Shown: piece by piece, positions 32,160 through 42,922 of the stretch
Position numbering within the stretch: the first letter of the stretch is position 1
How the letters are laid out: every line of letters begins with the position of its first letter
Made by a program: the position numbers and the translations under genes
The notes under the pieces: model-generated
Database searches by the model: none
Told to the model about the DNA's origin: nothing
The model's input: the letters and a program-made list of their open reading frames with translations, nothing else
DNA from: Bremia lactucae
Taxonomy: Eukaryota > Oomycota > Peronosporomycetes > Peronosporales > Peronosporaceae
Reading direction: 5' to 3'
Assembly (NCBI RefSeq): GCF_004359215.1
Contig: NC_090610.1
Span: 6,383,564-6,447,563 of the forward strand
Length of the DNA: 64,000 nucleotides

Positions 32160-32990
32160 TAAAATCAGGTTAGATGCAATGGACTCAGAGGTAGCAAAGG
32201 GTTAGTGGACGCATGACTTTACAGATATATTCACTTCGATAGGTTAACAGTCGCATCCTAGCCTACTTTCGCAACGACGCCATCACCCACCATGGGCAGC
32301 AAGCACACCGCCGTCTTTCTGGAGAGCAGCGCTGGGAGTTTAACATGGTCATGCTTTTTGCAAGGGAGAGATTGCGGGGGCACATTATGACTGTCAGATA
32401 CGAAAACGAAGTTACGGATGCGTGGCTTGTGAATGGCGCCAAGGCGCATTATTCCCAAGGCGTACAGATCCAGCATTATACCAAGCATCTGTTAGAAACG
32501 CGCGCTACGGGGCATAAAAAAGGCTTCGCGACTTCAATTAGCAATCGACTCTTCACAAACGAGTGAATTGACTTGTCGAATCTTGAATTTAAGATGGAAA
32601 GTGGCACAAGCATGGCGGCACATCTGGATGCATTTGACGACTTGGTGTTAGAATCCAGACTACGAGAGGACCAGTGCTGAGTCGCGACAATTGGTGATTC
32701 TTTTGAGCAGCCTTCCGTCACAAAATGAGCTAATTTCGTCGATTGTGGGGTATTTGAAAGGCAACACACATATCGAGGGAGAGGAAATGCTTCTGGAAGT
32801 CAGAGAGGCTGCACAAAAGGGAACTACGGAAATAGCATTTACCGTGACTGCAAACGCCAAAAAAAATTGAAGATGTGTTGGGCGACAGTCGATAGGGTGG
32901 TGCGCTTTGCATTATGGTCGTTTCATGCAATGGTAGCGGTTTATGGTAAAGAGCCTTAATTGTGATCAATTAGGTCACATGTAACGGAAC
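32160..32990 (+). pseudogene. Ty1/copia gag relic
   Basis: Shifting frames give a copia-type gag: NLEFKMESGTSMAAHLDAFDDL (32580-32645), then VLSRDNW...LLSSLPSQNELISSIV (32675-32750), HIEGEEMLLEVREAAQKG (32770-32825) and a decayed zinc knuckle (NCDQLGH...RNYP, 32957-33000). Stops and frame breaks throughout. Confidence 0.6.
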
Positions 32991-33099
32991 TACCCAGCTG
33001 GAAATCTATTCACCAGCAATGAACAGAAGCCTGCCACAGTTTTGTTTACAAACTTCGTTGTCGGAGCGCACATACCTCATAAATCACACAGATCGTCCC

Positions 33100-33309
33100 C
33101 ATGGATTATCTAAAATCTCTTCTGGCTTGCCAGCCCCATTGCGTCATCCCTTAATGACAGAAATCGAGCCATATCTCGAGTAGTCATCGTCAAAGTAACG
33201 ACGTATTTAGCACCTCCTTTTGAGAATCTTATTCGCCCCATACATCCGTATGCATATGCGCAAGCACACGTGTGGTTGTTGACATCGAACGGGAATAAAA
33301 CGTTGTGAC
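33100..33309 (-). pseudogene. Ty1/copia integrase, downstream half, split by the 33310-42922 insertion
   Basis: On the minus strand it reads SMSTTTRVLAHMHTDVWG, then after a frame break GAKYVVTL and DDDYSRYGS, the first catalytic region of a copia integrase. It is the continuation of the fragment at 42923-43264. Removing the inserted element and one copy of GTGAC joins the two in a single frame through GKQTVTTFYSRSM. Confidence 0.75.
33305..33309 (+). other. target-site duplication, left copy (GTGAC)
   Basis: Five bases identical to 42923-42927, on either side of the complete LTR element. The length is as expected for Ty3/gypsy integrases. Confidence 0.85.
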
Positions 33310-33557
33310 TGTAAGGACCAGTCATCTTGCTCAGCCCTTGACCACTCATTTCGACTTACCTTTTAAACCATTCATTTTCTTTAATTCACTTTTACATAAG
33401 CGCCATAATAAAAACAAGTAAAAAGGTTTGCGCAATTAGGAGAGATGATACTCAGTAAGAATTAGATTAAGGATAGGCGATACCTTAAGGAGTATACCAA
33501 AAGTATCGGTTAGTTAAACTAATTTTAATTCAGTCGTAATTTACCCTCATCCTGACA
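33310..33557 (+). repeat. 5' LTR (248 bp)
   Basis: It starts TGTAAGGACCAGTC and ends CATCCTGACA, and is identical to the 3' LTR as far as I compared. Directly after it, AGTGGTAGCACTTG could be the primer-binding site (TGGTAGCA is reminiscent of an initiator-Met tRNA 3' end), but the match is short. Confidence 0.9.
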
Positions 33558-33579
33558 AGTGGTAGCACTTGTTGGTCCT

Positions 33580-33780
33580 CCGCCCGCTTCTCCGCCGTCC
33601 GCCGCTTCTCCGCCGTCCTCCGCCCGCTTCTCCGCCGTTCGCCGCTTCTCCGCCGTCCGCTCGCCTCTCCGCTGCACGCCGCTTTTCCGCCGTCTGCCGC
33701 TTCTTCGCCGTCCGCTTGCCTCTTCGCCGTCCGCTTGCCTCTTCGCGGTACGCTTGCTTCTTCGCTTTTCGCGCTTCGTG
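33580..33780 (+). repeat. GC-rich minisatellite in the element leader
   Basis: Imperfect tandem units of about 20-25 bases built on CCGCTTCTCCGCCGTC, grading into CCGCTTGCCTCTTCGCCGT. Codon-like periodicity leaves long open frames on both strands, but these are low-complexity Arg/Ala/Pro strings. The repeat lies in the 5' untranslated leader. Confidence 0.85.
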
Positions 33781-33797
33781 GGACTGCACTGCGTTGG

Positions 33798-33883
33798 ATT
33801 GCGAAGTACTGCTTGTAGCGTGAGAGATTTCCGCTCGCAGCCAATAAGGTACTGCTTGTAGCGTGGGAATTTCCGCTCGCAGT
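33798..33883 (+). repeat. short direct repeat in the leader
   Basis: GTACTGCTTGTAGCGTGAGAG and GTACTGCTTGTAGCGTGGG, each followed by ATTTCCGCTCGCAG, occur about 42 bases apart. This is a small tandem duplication upstream of the internal 3.69-kb repeat. Confidence 0.75.
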
Positions 33884-34098
33884 CCACTGCTCCATCCCTT
33901 TGGAAGCGCTGCGTAGCAGTTTTGAGTGTGTGGCTTTCAGTATCCACTGTAATTCTAAGCGTCTGCCTAGGCAGATATAGTCGCTTAGTCTGTGTGAGGT
34001 TGGGTCCGGCTTAACTCGGTGAAACAGTTAATCCATCTGGGATAAGGTTTAATCTCTAACGCATTACGCCTAAGAGCTAAAGTAAGTCGTTGAGTTCT

Positions 34099-34401
34099 AT
34101 GAGCAAGAAGAGAAAGGCTACTACTCAGATTCCGTTTGACTGCAGTAAGGCTTTCCTCTTTGAGTACGGTGAAAAGTCTTCAAAGACTGCGAACGATCTG
34201 CTTGCGTCTTTACAAAAGACTCGGCGCATTGCAAAGATCTTAGCAAAACAACTCACCAAGGAGAAAGCCTGCCTGCCCAAGCAAGGGTCCACCTTATCAG
34301 CTCCGCTACACGAAGTAGACGCGCTTTTGGAAGAAGCCGAGCGCACCATCCTAAAGGATCTTCGGTTTAACTTAAGAGACCTAAATAAACTAAACAACTA
34401 A
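34099..34401 (+). CDS. small ORF upstream of gag-pol (100 aa), first copy
   Basis: ATG at 34099 (MSKKRKATTQIPFD) to TAA at 34401, 35 bases before the gag-pol ATG and in a different frame. It has a basic N-terminus, a likely helical middle (KTANDLLASLQKTRRIAKIL) and an amphipathic C-terminal helix ending LRDLNKLNN. It carries no zinc finger. Both copies in the duplication are open and differ by one residue (Ile/Val). It may be an accessory product or a leader ORF affecting gag-pol translation; this is inference. Confidence 0.6.
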   Translation: MSKKRKATTQIPFDCSKAFLFEYGEKSSKTANDLLASLQKTRRIAKILAKQLTKEKACLPKQGSTLSAPLHEVDALLEEAERTILKDLRFNLRDLNKLNN

Positions 34402-34436
34402 GTCTTTTAAAAGTTCCGAACATATCTTCTTCCATT

Positions 34437-37400
34437 ATGGGCCAACCCTCAAACGCCGAGCTAATGCAGCAAATGATGCATATGCTACAGCAACAACAAG
34501 AGTTGATCAAATCCTTGGCTAACTCCCAAAAAGAAGGTGGGCTTAAGGTGGACGGGCTAAGAATACCGACGTATAGCGGAAGGAGTGAAGAGTCGGTTCG
34601 ACTTTATTACGCGCAAGTACAGCAATATTTTATTGCGCGCGGTACGAAGTGGAGAGAAGACGCAATGGCTCCTCAAGTACTTGCCGTACTAGGAAGTTCA
34701 TTGCGCGGACCAGCAGCACAATGGTTCTTGCTGCATCAATCAGAAATTCACTCAGTCGACGAGTTTTTTCTAGCAGTGGAAAAGGAATTTGTTCCTGCGG
34801 ATCTACAGCAACGTCTTCGAGACGACCTGCATCGGCTGAGACAAGCCAGTTGCAAAGGCTTAATGGACTACATTGCGAAATTTCGACACATTATTTCGCA
34901 AGTTGAGGACATGACTGAGATAGACCAAATAATCTATTTTCAACGAGGATTAAAAACAAGAACGCAAGAAGAAGTTCAATACCGACGGGGAAATACACTG
35001 TCGGAGGCTATTACTGTGGCGCTCGACTTTGAACGCGCACATTCGGTTGGTTATAATCACCATATAGCAACAACCCCTCGTCCTGGTCCACCAAATGTGG
35101 CCAGAGAATTAAACAATGAGCCAGAGCTGATGGAAATCGACAATGCTCGGCCATTTCATAGGTCTTCTCGCGTCCATAGCCGACGTCCAAATAAACCAAA
35201 GTGTGCGTACTGCAAAAAACTGGGGCACACGATTCAGCAGTGTTACAAGCGCAGGAACCAGCAAAATAGTCGCGGCAACGAGTATCGTCGCGAGCGTGCA
35301 AACGTAAACTATTTCGAGAATGAGTCAGTCGAAGAAGAAACCATCGCGACTGTGTCAGATGAAAATATCACTACACTAAGTGAAGCTGACTTTGCTTCCT
35401 TCACGGGAAAAGATTTGATCGTCAAAAAGGGTCATCTTGACGATCGTGCTGTTAAAATAATGCTCGATTCTGGCGCCACATGCAATGTGGTGAAGCCGGG
35501 GTTGCTGCAACGCGTCACGTCTGAAGTGGCAATTCAAGTCACTCGTTTCGACGGCACTAATACCACCAAAAGAAAGGTGAAGAAAGGAGTCGCAAATATC
35601 TTCTTTGATGGTAATCAATTTTCTGACATTCCGGTCATCGAGTGGCCAATGAGCAATTCCCAAGATGTAATTCTGGGTAAGCCTTGGTTTACTGCGCACG
35701 AGCCAATAATAAATTGGCGTACTCATCAAGTTTCGTTCAAAGGTGGTAACATACCACAGGATGAGGTTTTTGAACCGGTCATGATTTCCTCTGCCGACTT
35801 TTCAAGGAAATTGAAGACATCAAAATACGAAGAGGTCTATCGTGTCAAAATTTATCAAGAATCGCAATCTACAAAACCCCGGGAAAAACGGTTGAAGTCT
35901 TTACTTGATTCCTATAAAGATGTATTTCCGGAGAAGTTACCGAATTCATTGCCTCCTAATCGGTCAGTTGAATTTGAAATCAATATGCAACCCGGTGCGC
36001 AACCGAGTAATCGTCCGCCGTTTCGACTTTCACAAGTTGAACAAAATGCTTTACAGAAGTTTGTCGATGAGAACCTTTCCCGCGGATGGATCGAGCTTTC
36101 AGACTCGCCGTGGGTATCAAACATCTTTGGTATTCCAAAAAAGGACCCAAAAACCGGTACGAGTGTATCTCGTTCGGAATGGATTCGATCCGGAAACGCA
36201 AACATTTTGCTCCGTTGGGTGATTGACTTTCGTTACGTCAACTCAAAGTCAGTCGTCCCTAAAATACCTTTGCCGCGAATCGATGAATTGTTCGATAAAA
36301 TGCAAGGTATGAGCTATTTCACAGTCATTGACTTAGCTCAGGGGTACCATCAGATGCGTATCCATCCGGATAGCAAGAAGTACACTGCGTTTCGTATATC
36401 AAATGAGACTTATCAGTGGTGCGTTGCTCCGATGGGTCTTGCTGGAATGCCTGGCATTTGGTCGCGCTTGATGCGTGTACTTTTTGGAAAGTTCCCATTT
36501 GTTGTGGTATATTTGGATGATATCTGCATATTTTCCGTCTCTTATGACGAACATCTTGGCCATCTTGCTATCGTGTTCGACGTATTACGCAAGGAAACGC
36601 TATTCGCTCACATCGGCAAGTGCAAGTTTGCGCGTCAAGAGGTCAGCTTTTTGGGGCACACTGTTTCCAACAAAGGATTATCCGTTGATAATACGAAGAC
36701 GGAAGCAATCGCTAAATGGCCACCACCGACCTCCGTAAAGGAATTGCAAAGTTTTCTTGGTCTTGCTGGTTATTATCGCCGCTTTATTCATCAGTTTGCG
36801 CACATAGTTCTGCCATTGAGTCATCTTGTTAAGAAAGATTCTCCATGGCTGTGGAATGCAGAACAGGAAGATTCCTTCGCAAGGCTGAAGTCTGCCTTAC
36901 AAGCTGCACCTGTGCTGACTCTGCCCAACTTTTCACGCCCGTTTGTACTGACTACGGATGCATCAGGGTCGTGCGTGGGAGGTGTTTTATCGCAATTTCT
37001 CAATGGACATGACCATCCAATAGCGTTTTATTCAAAGAAGCTTGGAGTCCATGAGATTAATTGGCCTGCTCATGAAAAGGAGCTATTTGCAATTAAAGCG
37101 GGGTTAGACAAATGGCGTCATTACCTTTATGGTCACCAGTTTGAGATTTTCACGGACAATAGCGCCTGCTCTTGGCTGCTTCATCATCCGAAAGTCTCGC
37201 CGAAATTGGCTCGATACTTGACCACCTTCGCTCAATATACGTTTACTATACACCACATTAATGGTGCTTTAAACGTCGTAGCTGATGCGCTTTCGCGCCG
37301 GCCTGATGATACTGTCGTGGACAATATCCACTTCCATAAGTGCGATTCTAGTTGCCAACAACGAGGTACACGTTTACTTTGCTCACCCTCGGTGCCAACT

Positions 37401-37573
37401 CTGCCCCGGGAGGAGGCTGAGGCTCTGCAAGTTGCCACCTTAATGACAGCGTCGTATGTCGAGTTGTCACCAGAAGTTCGCAAGCTACTTCAACAAGGCT
37501 ACGCCAGAGATGCTGAGTTTAAAGAAGCATGGAAAAACTCAGAAGCAAGCTCATTGTTTGTCAAGCAAGAAGA
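34437..37573 (+). pseudogene. gag-pol, first copy, truncated before integrase
   Basis: The reading is almost identical to residues 1-1045 of the complete gag-pol at 38126, with a handful of base differences. It runs through gag, zinc knuckle, protease, RT and RNase H, then stops at the N of 37574, after which the duplicated leader begins. It lacks integrase and chromodomain. The open frame continues for about 43 unrelated codons to 37703. If the duplication is an assembly artefact, this gene does not exist separately. Confidence 0.75.
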
Positions 37574-37574
37574 N

Positions 37575-38125
37575 ACTGCTCCATCCCTTTGGAAGCGCTG
37601 CGTAGCAGTTTTGAGTGTGTGGCTTTCAGTATCCACTGTAATTCTAAGCGTCTGCCTAGGCAGATATAGTCGCTTAGTCTGTGTGAGGTTGGGTCCGGCT
37701 TAACTCGGTGAAACAGTTAATCCATCTGGGATAAGGTTTAATCTCTAACGCATTACGCCTAAGAGCTAAAGTAAGTCGTTGAGTTCTATGAGCAAGAAGA
37801 GAAAGGCTACTACTCAGATTCCGTTTGACTGCAGTAAGGCTTTCCTCTTTGAGTACGGTGAAAAGTCTTCAAAGACTGCGAACGATCTGCTTGCGTCTTT
37901 ACAAAAGACTCGGCGCGTTGCAAAGATCTTAGCAAAACAACTCACCAAGGAGAAAGCCTGCCTGCCCAAGCAAGGGTCCACCTTATCAGCTCCGCTACAC
38001 GAAGTAGACGCGCTTTTGGAAGAAGCCGAGCGCACCATCCTAAAGGATCTTCGGTTTAACTTAAGAGACCTAAATAAACTAAACAACTAAGTCTTTTAAA
38101 AGTTCCGAACATATCTTCTTCCATT
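37575..38125 (+). repeat. second copy of leader and small ORF
   Basis: Duplicate of 33886-34436. The small ORF recurs as ATG 37788 to TAA 38090. The junction base 37574 is an N. Confidence 0.85.
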
Positions 38126-41100
38126 ATGGGCCAACCCTCAAACGCCGAGCTAATGCAGCAAATGATGCATATGCTACAGCAACAACAAGAGTTGATCAAA
38201 TCCTTGGCTAACTCCCAAAAAGAAGGTGGGCTTAAGGTGGACGGGCTAAGAATACCGACGTATAGCGGAAGGAGTGAAGAGTCGGTTCGACTTTATTACG
38301 CGCAAGTACAGCAATATTTTATTGCGCGCGGTACGAAGTGGAGAGAAGACGCAATGGCTCCTCAAGTACTTGCCGTACTAGGAAGTTCATTGCGCGGACC
38401 AGCAGCACAATGGTTCTTGCTGCATCAATCAGAAATTCACTCAGTCGACGAGTTTTTTCTAGCAGTGGAAAAGGAATTTGTTCCTGCGGATCTACAGCAA
38501 CGTCTTCGAGACGACCTGCATCGGCTGAGACAAGCCAGTTGCAAAGGCTTAATGGACTACATTGCGAAATTTCGACACATTATTTCGCAAGTTGAGGACA
38601 TGACTGAGATAGACCAAATAATCTATTTTCAACGAGGATTAAAAACAAGAACGCAAGAAGAAGTTCAATACCGACGGGGAAATACACTGTCGGAGGCTAT
38701 TACTGTGGCGCTCGACTTTGAACGCGCACATTCGGTTGGTTATAATCACCATATCGCAACAACCCCTCGTCCTGGTCCACCAAATGTGGCCAGAGAATTA
38801 AACAATGAGCCAGAGCTGATGGAAATCGACAATGCTCGGCCATTTCATAGGTCTTCTCGCGTCCATAGCCGACGTCCAAATAAACCAAAGTGTGCGTACT
38901 GCAAAAAACTGGGGCACACGATTCAGCAGTGTTACAAGCGCAGGAACCAGCAAAATAGTCGCGGCAACGAGTATCGTCGCGAGCGTGCAAACGTAAACTA
39001 TTTCGAGAATGAGTCAGTCGAAGAAGAAACCATCGCGACTGTGTCAGATGAAAATATCACTACACTAAGTGAAGCTGACTTTGCTTCCTTCACGGGAAAA
39101 GATTTGATCGTCAAAAAGGGTCATCTTGACGATCGTGCTGTTAAAATAATGCTCGATTCTGGCGCCACATGCAATGTGGTGAAGCCGGGGTTGCTGCAAC
39201 GCGTCACGTCTGAAGTGGCAATTCAAGTCACTCGTTTCGACGGCACTAATACCACCAAAAGAAAGGTGAAGAAAGGAGTCGCAAATATCTTCTTTGATGG
39301 TAATCAATTTTCTGACATTCCGGTCATCGAGTGGCCAATGAGCAATTCCCAAGATGTAATTCTGGGTAAGCCTTGGTTTACTGCGCACGAGCCAATAATA
39401 AATTGGCGTACTCATCAAGTTTCGTTCAAAGGTGGTAACATACCACAGGATGAGGTTTTTGAACCGGTCATTATTTCCTCTGCCGACTTTTCAAGGAAAT
39501 TGAAGACATCAAAATACGAAGAGGTCTATCGTGTCAAAATTTATCAAGAATCGGAATCTACAAAACCCCGGGAAAAACGGTTGAAGTCTTTACTTGATTC
39601 CTATAAAGATGTATTTCCGGAGAAGTTACCGAATTCATTGCCTCCTAATCGGTCAGTTGAATTTGAAATCAATATGCAACCCGGTGCGCAACCGAGTAAT
39701 CGTCCGCCGTTTCGACTTTCACAAGTTGAACAAAATGCTTTACAGAAGTTTGTCGATGAGAACCTTTCCCGCGGATGGATCGAGCTTTCAGACTCGCCGT
39801 GGGTATCAAACATCTTTGGTATTCCAAAAAAGGACCCAAAAACCGGTACGAGTGTATCTCGTTCGGAATGGATTCGATCCGGAAACGCAAACATTTTGCT
39901 CCGTTGGGTGATTGACTTTCGTTACGTCAACTCAAAGTCAGTCGTCCCTAAAATACCTTTGCCGCGAATCGATGAATTGTTCGATAAAATGCAAGGTATG
40001 AGCTATTTCACAGTCATTGACTTAGCTCAGGGGTACCATCAGATGCGTATCCATCCGGATAGCAAGAAGTACACTGCGTTTCGTATATCAAATGAGACTT
40101 ATCAGTGGTGCGTTGCTCCGATGGGTCTTGCTGGAATGCCTGGCATTTGGTCGCGCTTGATGCGTGTACTTTTTGGAAAGTTCCCATTTGTTGTGGTATA
40201 TTTGGATGATATCTGCATATTTTCCGTCTCTTATGACGAACATCTTGGCCATCTTGCTATCGTGTTCGACGTATTACGCAAGGAAACGCTATTCGCTCAC
40301 ATCGGCAAGTGCAAGTTTGCGCGTCAAGAGGTCAGCTTTTTGGGGCACACTGTTTCCAACAAAGGATTATCCGTTGATAATACGAAGACGGAAGCAATCG
40401 CTAAATGGCCACCACCGACCTCCGTAAAGGAATTGCAAAGTTTTCTTGGTCTTGCTGGTTATTATCGCCGCTTTATTCATCAGTTTGCGCACATAGTTCT
40501 GCCATTGAGTCATCTTGTTAAGAAAGATTCTCCATGGCTGTGGAATGCAGAACAGGAAGATTCCTTCGCAAGGCTGAAGTCTGCCTTACAAGCTGCACCT
40601 GTGCTGACTCTGCCCAACTTTTCACGCCCGTTTGTACTGACTACGGATGCATCAGGGTCGTGCGTGGGAGGTGTTTTATCGCAATTTCTCAATGGACATG
40701 ACCATCCAATAGCGTTTTATTCAAAGAAGCTTGGAGTCCATGAGATTAATTGGCCTGCTCATGAAAAGGAGCTATTTGCAATTAAAGCGGGGTTAGACAA
40801 ATGGCGTCATTACCTTTATGGTCACCAGTTTGAGATTTTCACGGACAATAGCGCCTGCTCTTGGCTGCTTCATCATCCGAAAGTCTCGCCGAAATTGGCT
40901 CGATACTTGACCACCTTCGCTCAATATACGTTTACTATACACCACATTAATGGTGCTTCAAACGTCGTAGCTGATGCGCTTTCGCGCCGGCCTGATGATA
41001 CTGTCGTGGACAATATCCACTTCCATAAGTGCGATTCTAGTTGCCAACAACGAGGTACACGTTTACTTTGCTCACCCTCGGTGCCAACTCTGCCCCGGGA

Positions 41101-42679
41101 GGAGGCTGAGGCTCTGCAAGTTGCCACCTTAATGACAGCGTCGTATGTCGAGTTGTCACCAGAAGTTCGCAAGCTACTTCAACAAGGCTACGCCAGAGAT
41201 GCTGAGTTTGAAGAAGCATGGAAAAACTCAGAAGCAAGCTCATTGTTTGTCAAGCAAGAAGACTTGCTGTTTTTGCGCACGTCAAATAAGCTTACACGTC
41301 TTTGCGTGCCCAGCAACAACCGTTTGCGAACGAAAGTTATATCGGAATATCATGATTCGGCAATTGCTGCTCATCCGGGCAATCGCAGAACATACTTGCG
41401 AGTGGCTCAGTGGTATTACTGGAAATCGTTGCAGAAAGACGTCAAGGAATATGTCAAAACCTGTGAAACCTGCGCACGTTGGAAACATGATAATCAACGA
41501 AAAAACGGATTACTCATGCCAATTCCAATACCAGAGGCTTGCTGGCAAGTGGTGTCAATGGACTTCATAACAGGGCTTCCTATGTCCAATGGATTTGATG
41601 CCATCCTAACTGTTGTCGATAAGTTTTCCAAACGAACGAAGTACGCAGCAGTGCACGTTAAGGATGATGCATGCACAACAGCAAAAGTATTTTTTGATGC
41701 TGTAGTTCGACACCATGGTCTTCCAGAAGTTATCATCAGTGACCGAGATAGCAAGTTCACGTCCATGTTTTGGAAGTCTTTGATGACGATCATCGGTGTT
41801 CGTCTAAGTATGACAACCGCTCATCGGGCTAAAGCCGATGGACAGACCGAGCGACAGAACCTTGTGGTAGAAGACGCACTAAGATGCATGGTATCTTACC
41901 ATGGCACTGACTGGACCGAACACTTGGGAAGCATAGAGTATGCGCACTCTACACTGGTTAGTGCATCCACCGGATACTCTCCCTTCGAAATAGATACGGG
42001 AAGAAAGGAACGCTCTACATGGCAGAAGGCTCTAGGCTGGAATAGTCAACCAAAGGAGATTGACGTATACGCAAAAGAGTTTATCGAAGAACGAACAAAG
42101 ATCATCGATCAGGCTCGCAGAAATCTCCTAAAAGCACAAGCTTCGCAAAAGCAATATTACGATCAAAAACGCCGAATAAATCAAGTTGAATTCAAGGTTG
42201 GAGATCTAGTTATGCTTGATACTCGCAGAATATCGTTGAAACATGCTGCGAAAGATATGGGGACACCACGAGCTAAGTTTGCGGCAAGAAAGGTGGGACC
42301 ATTCGAAATTATCAAAATGATTAATCCGAATGTGGCAAGGCTTAAGTTACCACAAAGTATGAATAAGATTAATCCAACCTTTAATGTCGATGTTCTATCA
42401 AAGTATGAACCGACACCAGAAAAATTTCGAAGTCGTCCGATACCGAAAGCATCCAAATTCGTGGATAATGGCACAGCGGATCATCTTCAAGTTATTGAAC
42501 GTCTCTTGAAGAAAAGCCAGTTCAATCGTCAACCATACTGGCTCGTACAATGGCATGGCGAAACTAAGGAAGAAGCCAGTTGGGAACAAGAGAAAAATAT
42601 TCGCCATGTCTCCCACTGGAAGGATCTCGTCGCCAACTTCAATCAGCGTCAACGAGAGATCAAATCGGGGAGGATGTAA
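38126..42679 (+). CDS. complete chromovirus gag-pol polyprotein (1517 aa)
   Basis: One open frame encoding all functions of a Ty3/gypsy chromovirus. Gag is residues 1-230, followed by a CCHC zinc knuckle with Cys256, His264 and Cys269 (CAYCKKLGHTIQQC). A retropepsin active site LDSGAT has Asp344. The reverse transcriptase has YLDD at 692-695, and RNase H has Asp841 in TTDASGSCVGG. The integrase has an N-terminal HHCC finger (about 1070-1130) and a DD35E core with Asp1146, Asp1206 and Glu1242. A C-terminal chromodomain (about 1452-1515) includes YWLVQWHGE and SWEQEKN, used in related elements to steer insertion toward modified chromatin. Gag and pol are fused with no frameshift or stop. The stop codon lies 3-5 bases inside the 3' LTR. 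Every catalytic residue is present, so it may be active. Confidence 0.93.
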   Translation: MGQPSNAELMQQMMHMLQQQQELIKSLANSQKEGGLKVDGLRIPTYSGRSEESVRLYYAQVQQYFIARGTKWREDAMAPQVLAVLGSSLRGPAAQWFLLHQSEIHSVDEFFLAVEKEFVPADLQQRLRDDLHRLRQASCKGLMDYIAKFRHIISQVEDMTEIDQIIYFQRGLKTRTQEEVQYRRGNTLSEAITVALDFERAHSVGYNHHIATTPRPGPPNVARELNNEPELMEIDNARPFHRSSRVHSRRPNKPKCAYCKKLGHTIQQCYKRRNQQNSRGNEYRRERANVNYFENESVEEETIATVSDENITTLSEADFASFTGKDLIVKKGHLDDRAVKIMLDSGATCNVVKPGLLQRVTSEVAIQVTRFDGTNTTKRKVKKGVANIFFDGNQFSDIPVIEWPMSNSQDVILGKPWFTAHEPIINWRTHQVSFKGGNIPQDEVFEPVIISSADFSRKLKTSKYEEVYRVKIYQESESTKPREKRLKSLLDSYKDVFPEKLPNSLPPNRSVEFEINMQPGAQPSNRPPFRLSQVEQNALQKFVDENLSRGWIELSDSPWVSNIFGIPKKDPKTGTSVSRSEWIRSGNANILLRWVIDFRYVNSKSVVPKIPLPRIDELFDKMQGMSYFTVIDLAQGYHQMRIHPDSKKYTAFRISNETYQWCVAPMGLAGMPGIWSRLMRVLFGKFPFVVVYLDDICIFSVSYDEHLGHLAIVFDVLRKETLFAHIGKCKFARQEVSFLGHTVSNKGLSVDNTKTEAIAKWPPPTSVKELQSFLGLAGYYRRFIHQFAHIVLPLSHLVKKDSPWLWNAEQEDSFARLKSALQAAPVLTLPNFSRPFVLTTDASGSCVGGVLSQFLNGHDHPIAFYSKKLGVHEINWPAHEKELFAIKAGLDKWRHYLYGHQFEIFTDNSACSWLLHHPKVSPKLARYLTTFAQYTFTIHHINGASNVVADALSRRPDDTVVDNIHFHKCDSSCQQRGTRLLCSPSVPTLPREEAEALQVATLMTASYVELSPEVRKLLQQGYARDAEFEEAWKNSEASSLFVKQEDLLFLRTSNKLTRLCVPSNNRLRTKVISEYHDSAIAAHPGNRRTYLRVAQWYYWKSLQKDVKEYVKTCETCARWKHDNQRKNGLLMPIPIPEACWQVVSMDFITGLPMSNGFDAILTVVDKFSKRTKYAAVHVKDDACTTAKVFFDAVVRHHGLPEVIISDRDSKFTSMFWKSLMTIIGVRLSMTTAHRAKADGQTERQNLVVEDALRCMVSYHGTDWTEHLGSIEYAHSTLVSASTGYSPFEIDTGRKERSTWQKALGWNSQPKEIDVYAKEFIEERTKIIDQARRNLLKAQASQKQYYDQKRRINQVEFKVGDLVMLDTRRISLKHAAKDMGTPRAKFAARKVGPFEIIKMINPNVARLKLPQSMNKINPTFNVDVLSKYEPTPEKFRSRPIPKASKFVDNGTADHLQVIERLLKKSQFNRQPYWLVQWHGETKEEASWEQEKNIRHVSHWKDLVANFNQRQREIKSGRM
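42665..42674 (+). promoter_or_regulatory. polypurine tract
   Basis: Purine-rich ..GGGGAGGA directly before the 3' LTR start (TGTAAGG at 42675), in the position for plus-strand priming. It overlaps the last gag-pol codons. Confidence 0.65.
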
Positions 42680-42922
42680 GGACCAGTCATCTTGCTCAGC
42701 CCTTGACCACTCATTTCGACTTACCTTTTAAACCATTCATTTTCTTTAATTCACTTTTACATAAGCGCCATAATAAAAACAAGTAAAAAGGTTTGCGCAA
42801 TTAGGAGAGATGATACTCAGTAAGAATTAGATTAAGGATAGGCGATACCTTAAGGAGTATACCAAAAGTATCGGTTAGTTAAACTAATTTTAATTCAGTC
42901 GTAATTTACCCTCATCCTGACA
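42675..42922 (+). repeat. 3' LTR (248 bp)
   Basis: Identical by eye to 33310-33557. It ends CATCCTGACA and is followed by GTGAC, the right target-site duplication at 42923-42927. Confidence 0.9.

Larger units (their letters stand above)
33310..42922 (+). mobile_element. young Ty3/gypsy chromovirus with internal 3.69-kb duplication
   Basis: Both LTRs (33310-33557 and 42675-42922, 248 bp each) look identical by eye and begin TGTAAGGACC and end ATCCTGACA. The element is flanked by GTGAC duplications. Inside are a GC-rich leader, a small ORF, and gag-pol. The stretch 33886-37573 is repeated at 37575-41262, joined by a single N at 37574. Without the repeat the element would be about 5.9 kb, the normal size for a chromovirus. 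Identical LTRs, a perfect TSD and an open gag-pol point to very recent activity. Confidence 0.92.

Noticed and set aside
33525..33947. Long open frames on both strands in the GC-rich leader
   Set aside because: They are by-products of a tandem repeat whose period avoids stops. The peptides are low-complexity Arg/Ala/Pro strings and lie in an LTR element leader.
33310..42922. Two independent full gypsy elements in tandem
   Set aside because: Only one LTR pair and one TSD exist, and the first copy lacks integrase and ends at an N. It is one element with a duplicated or misassembled interior.
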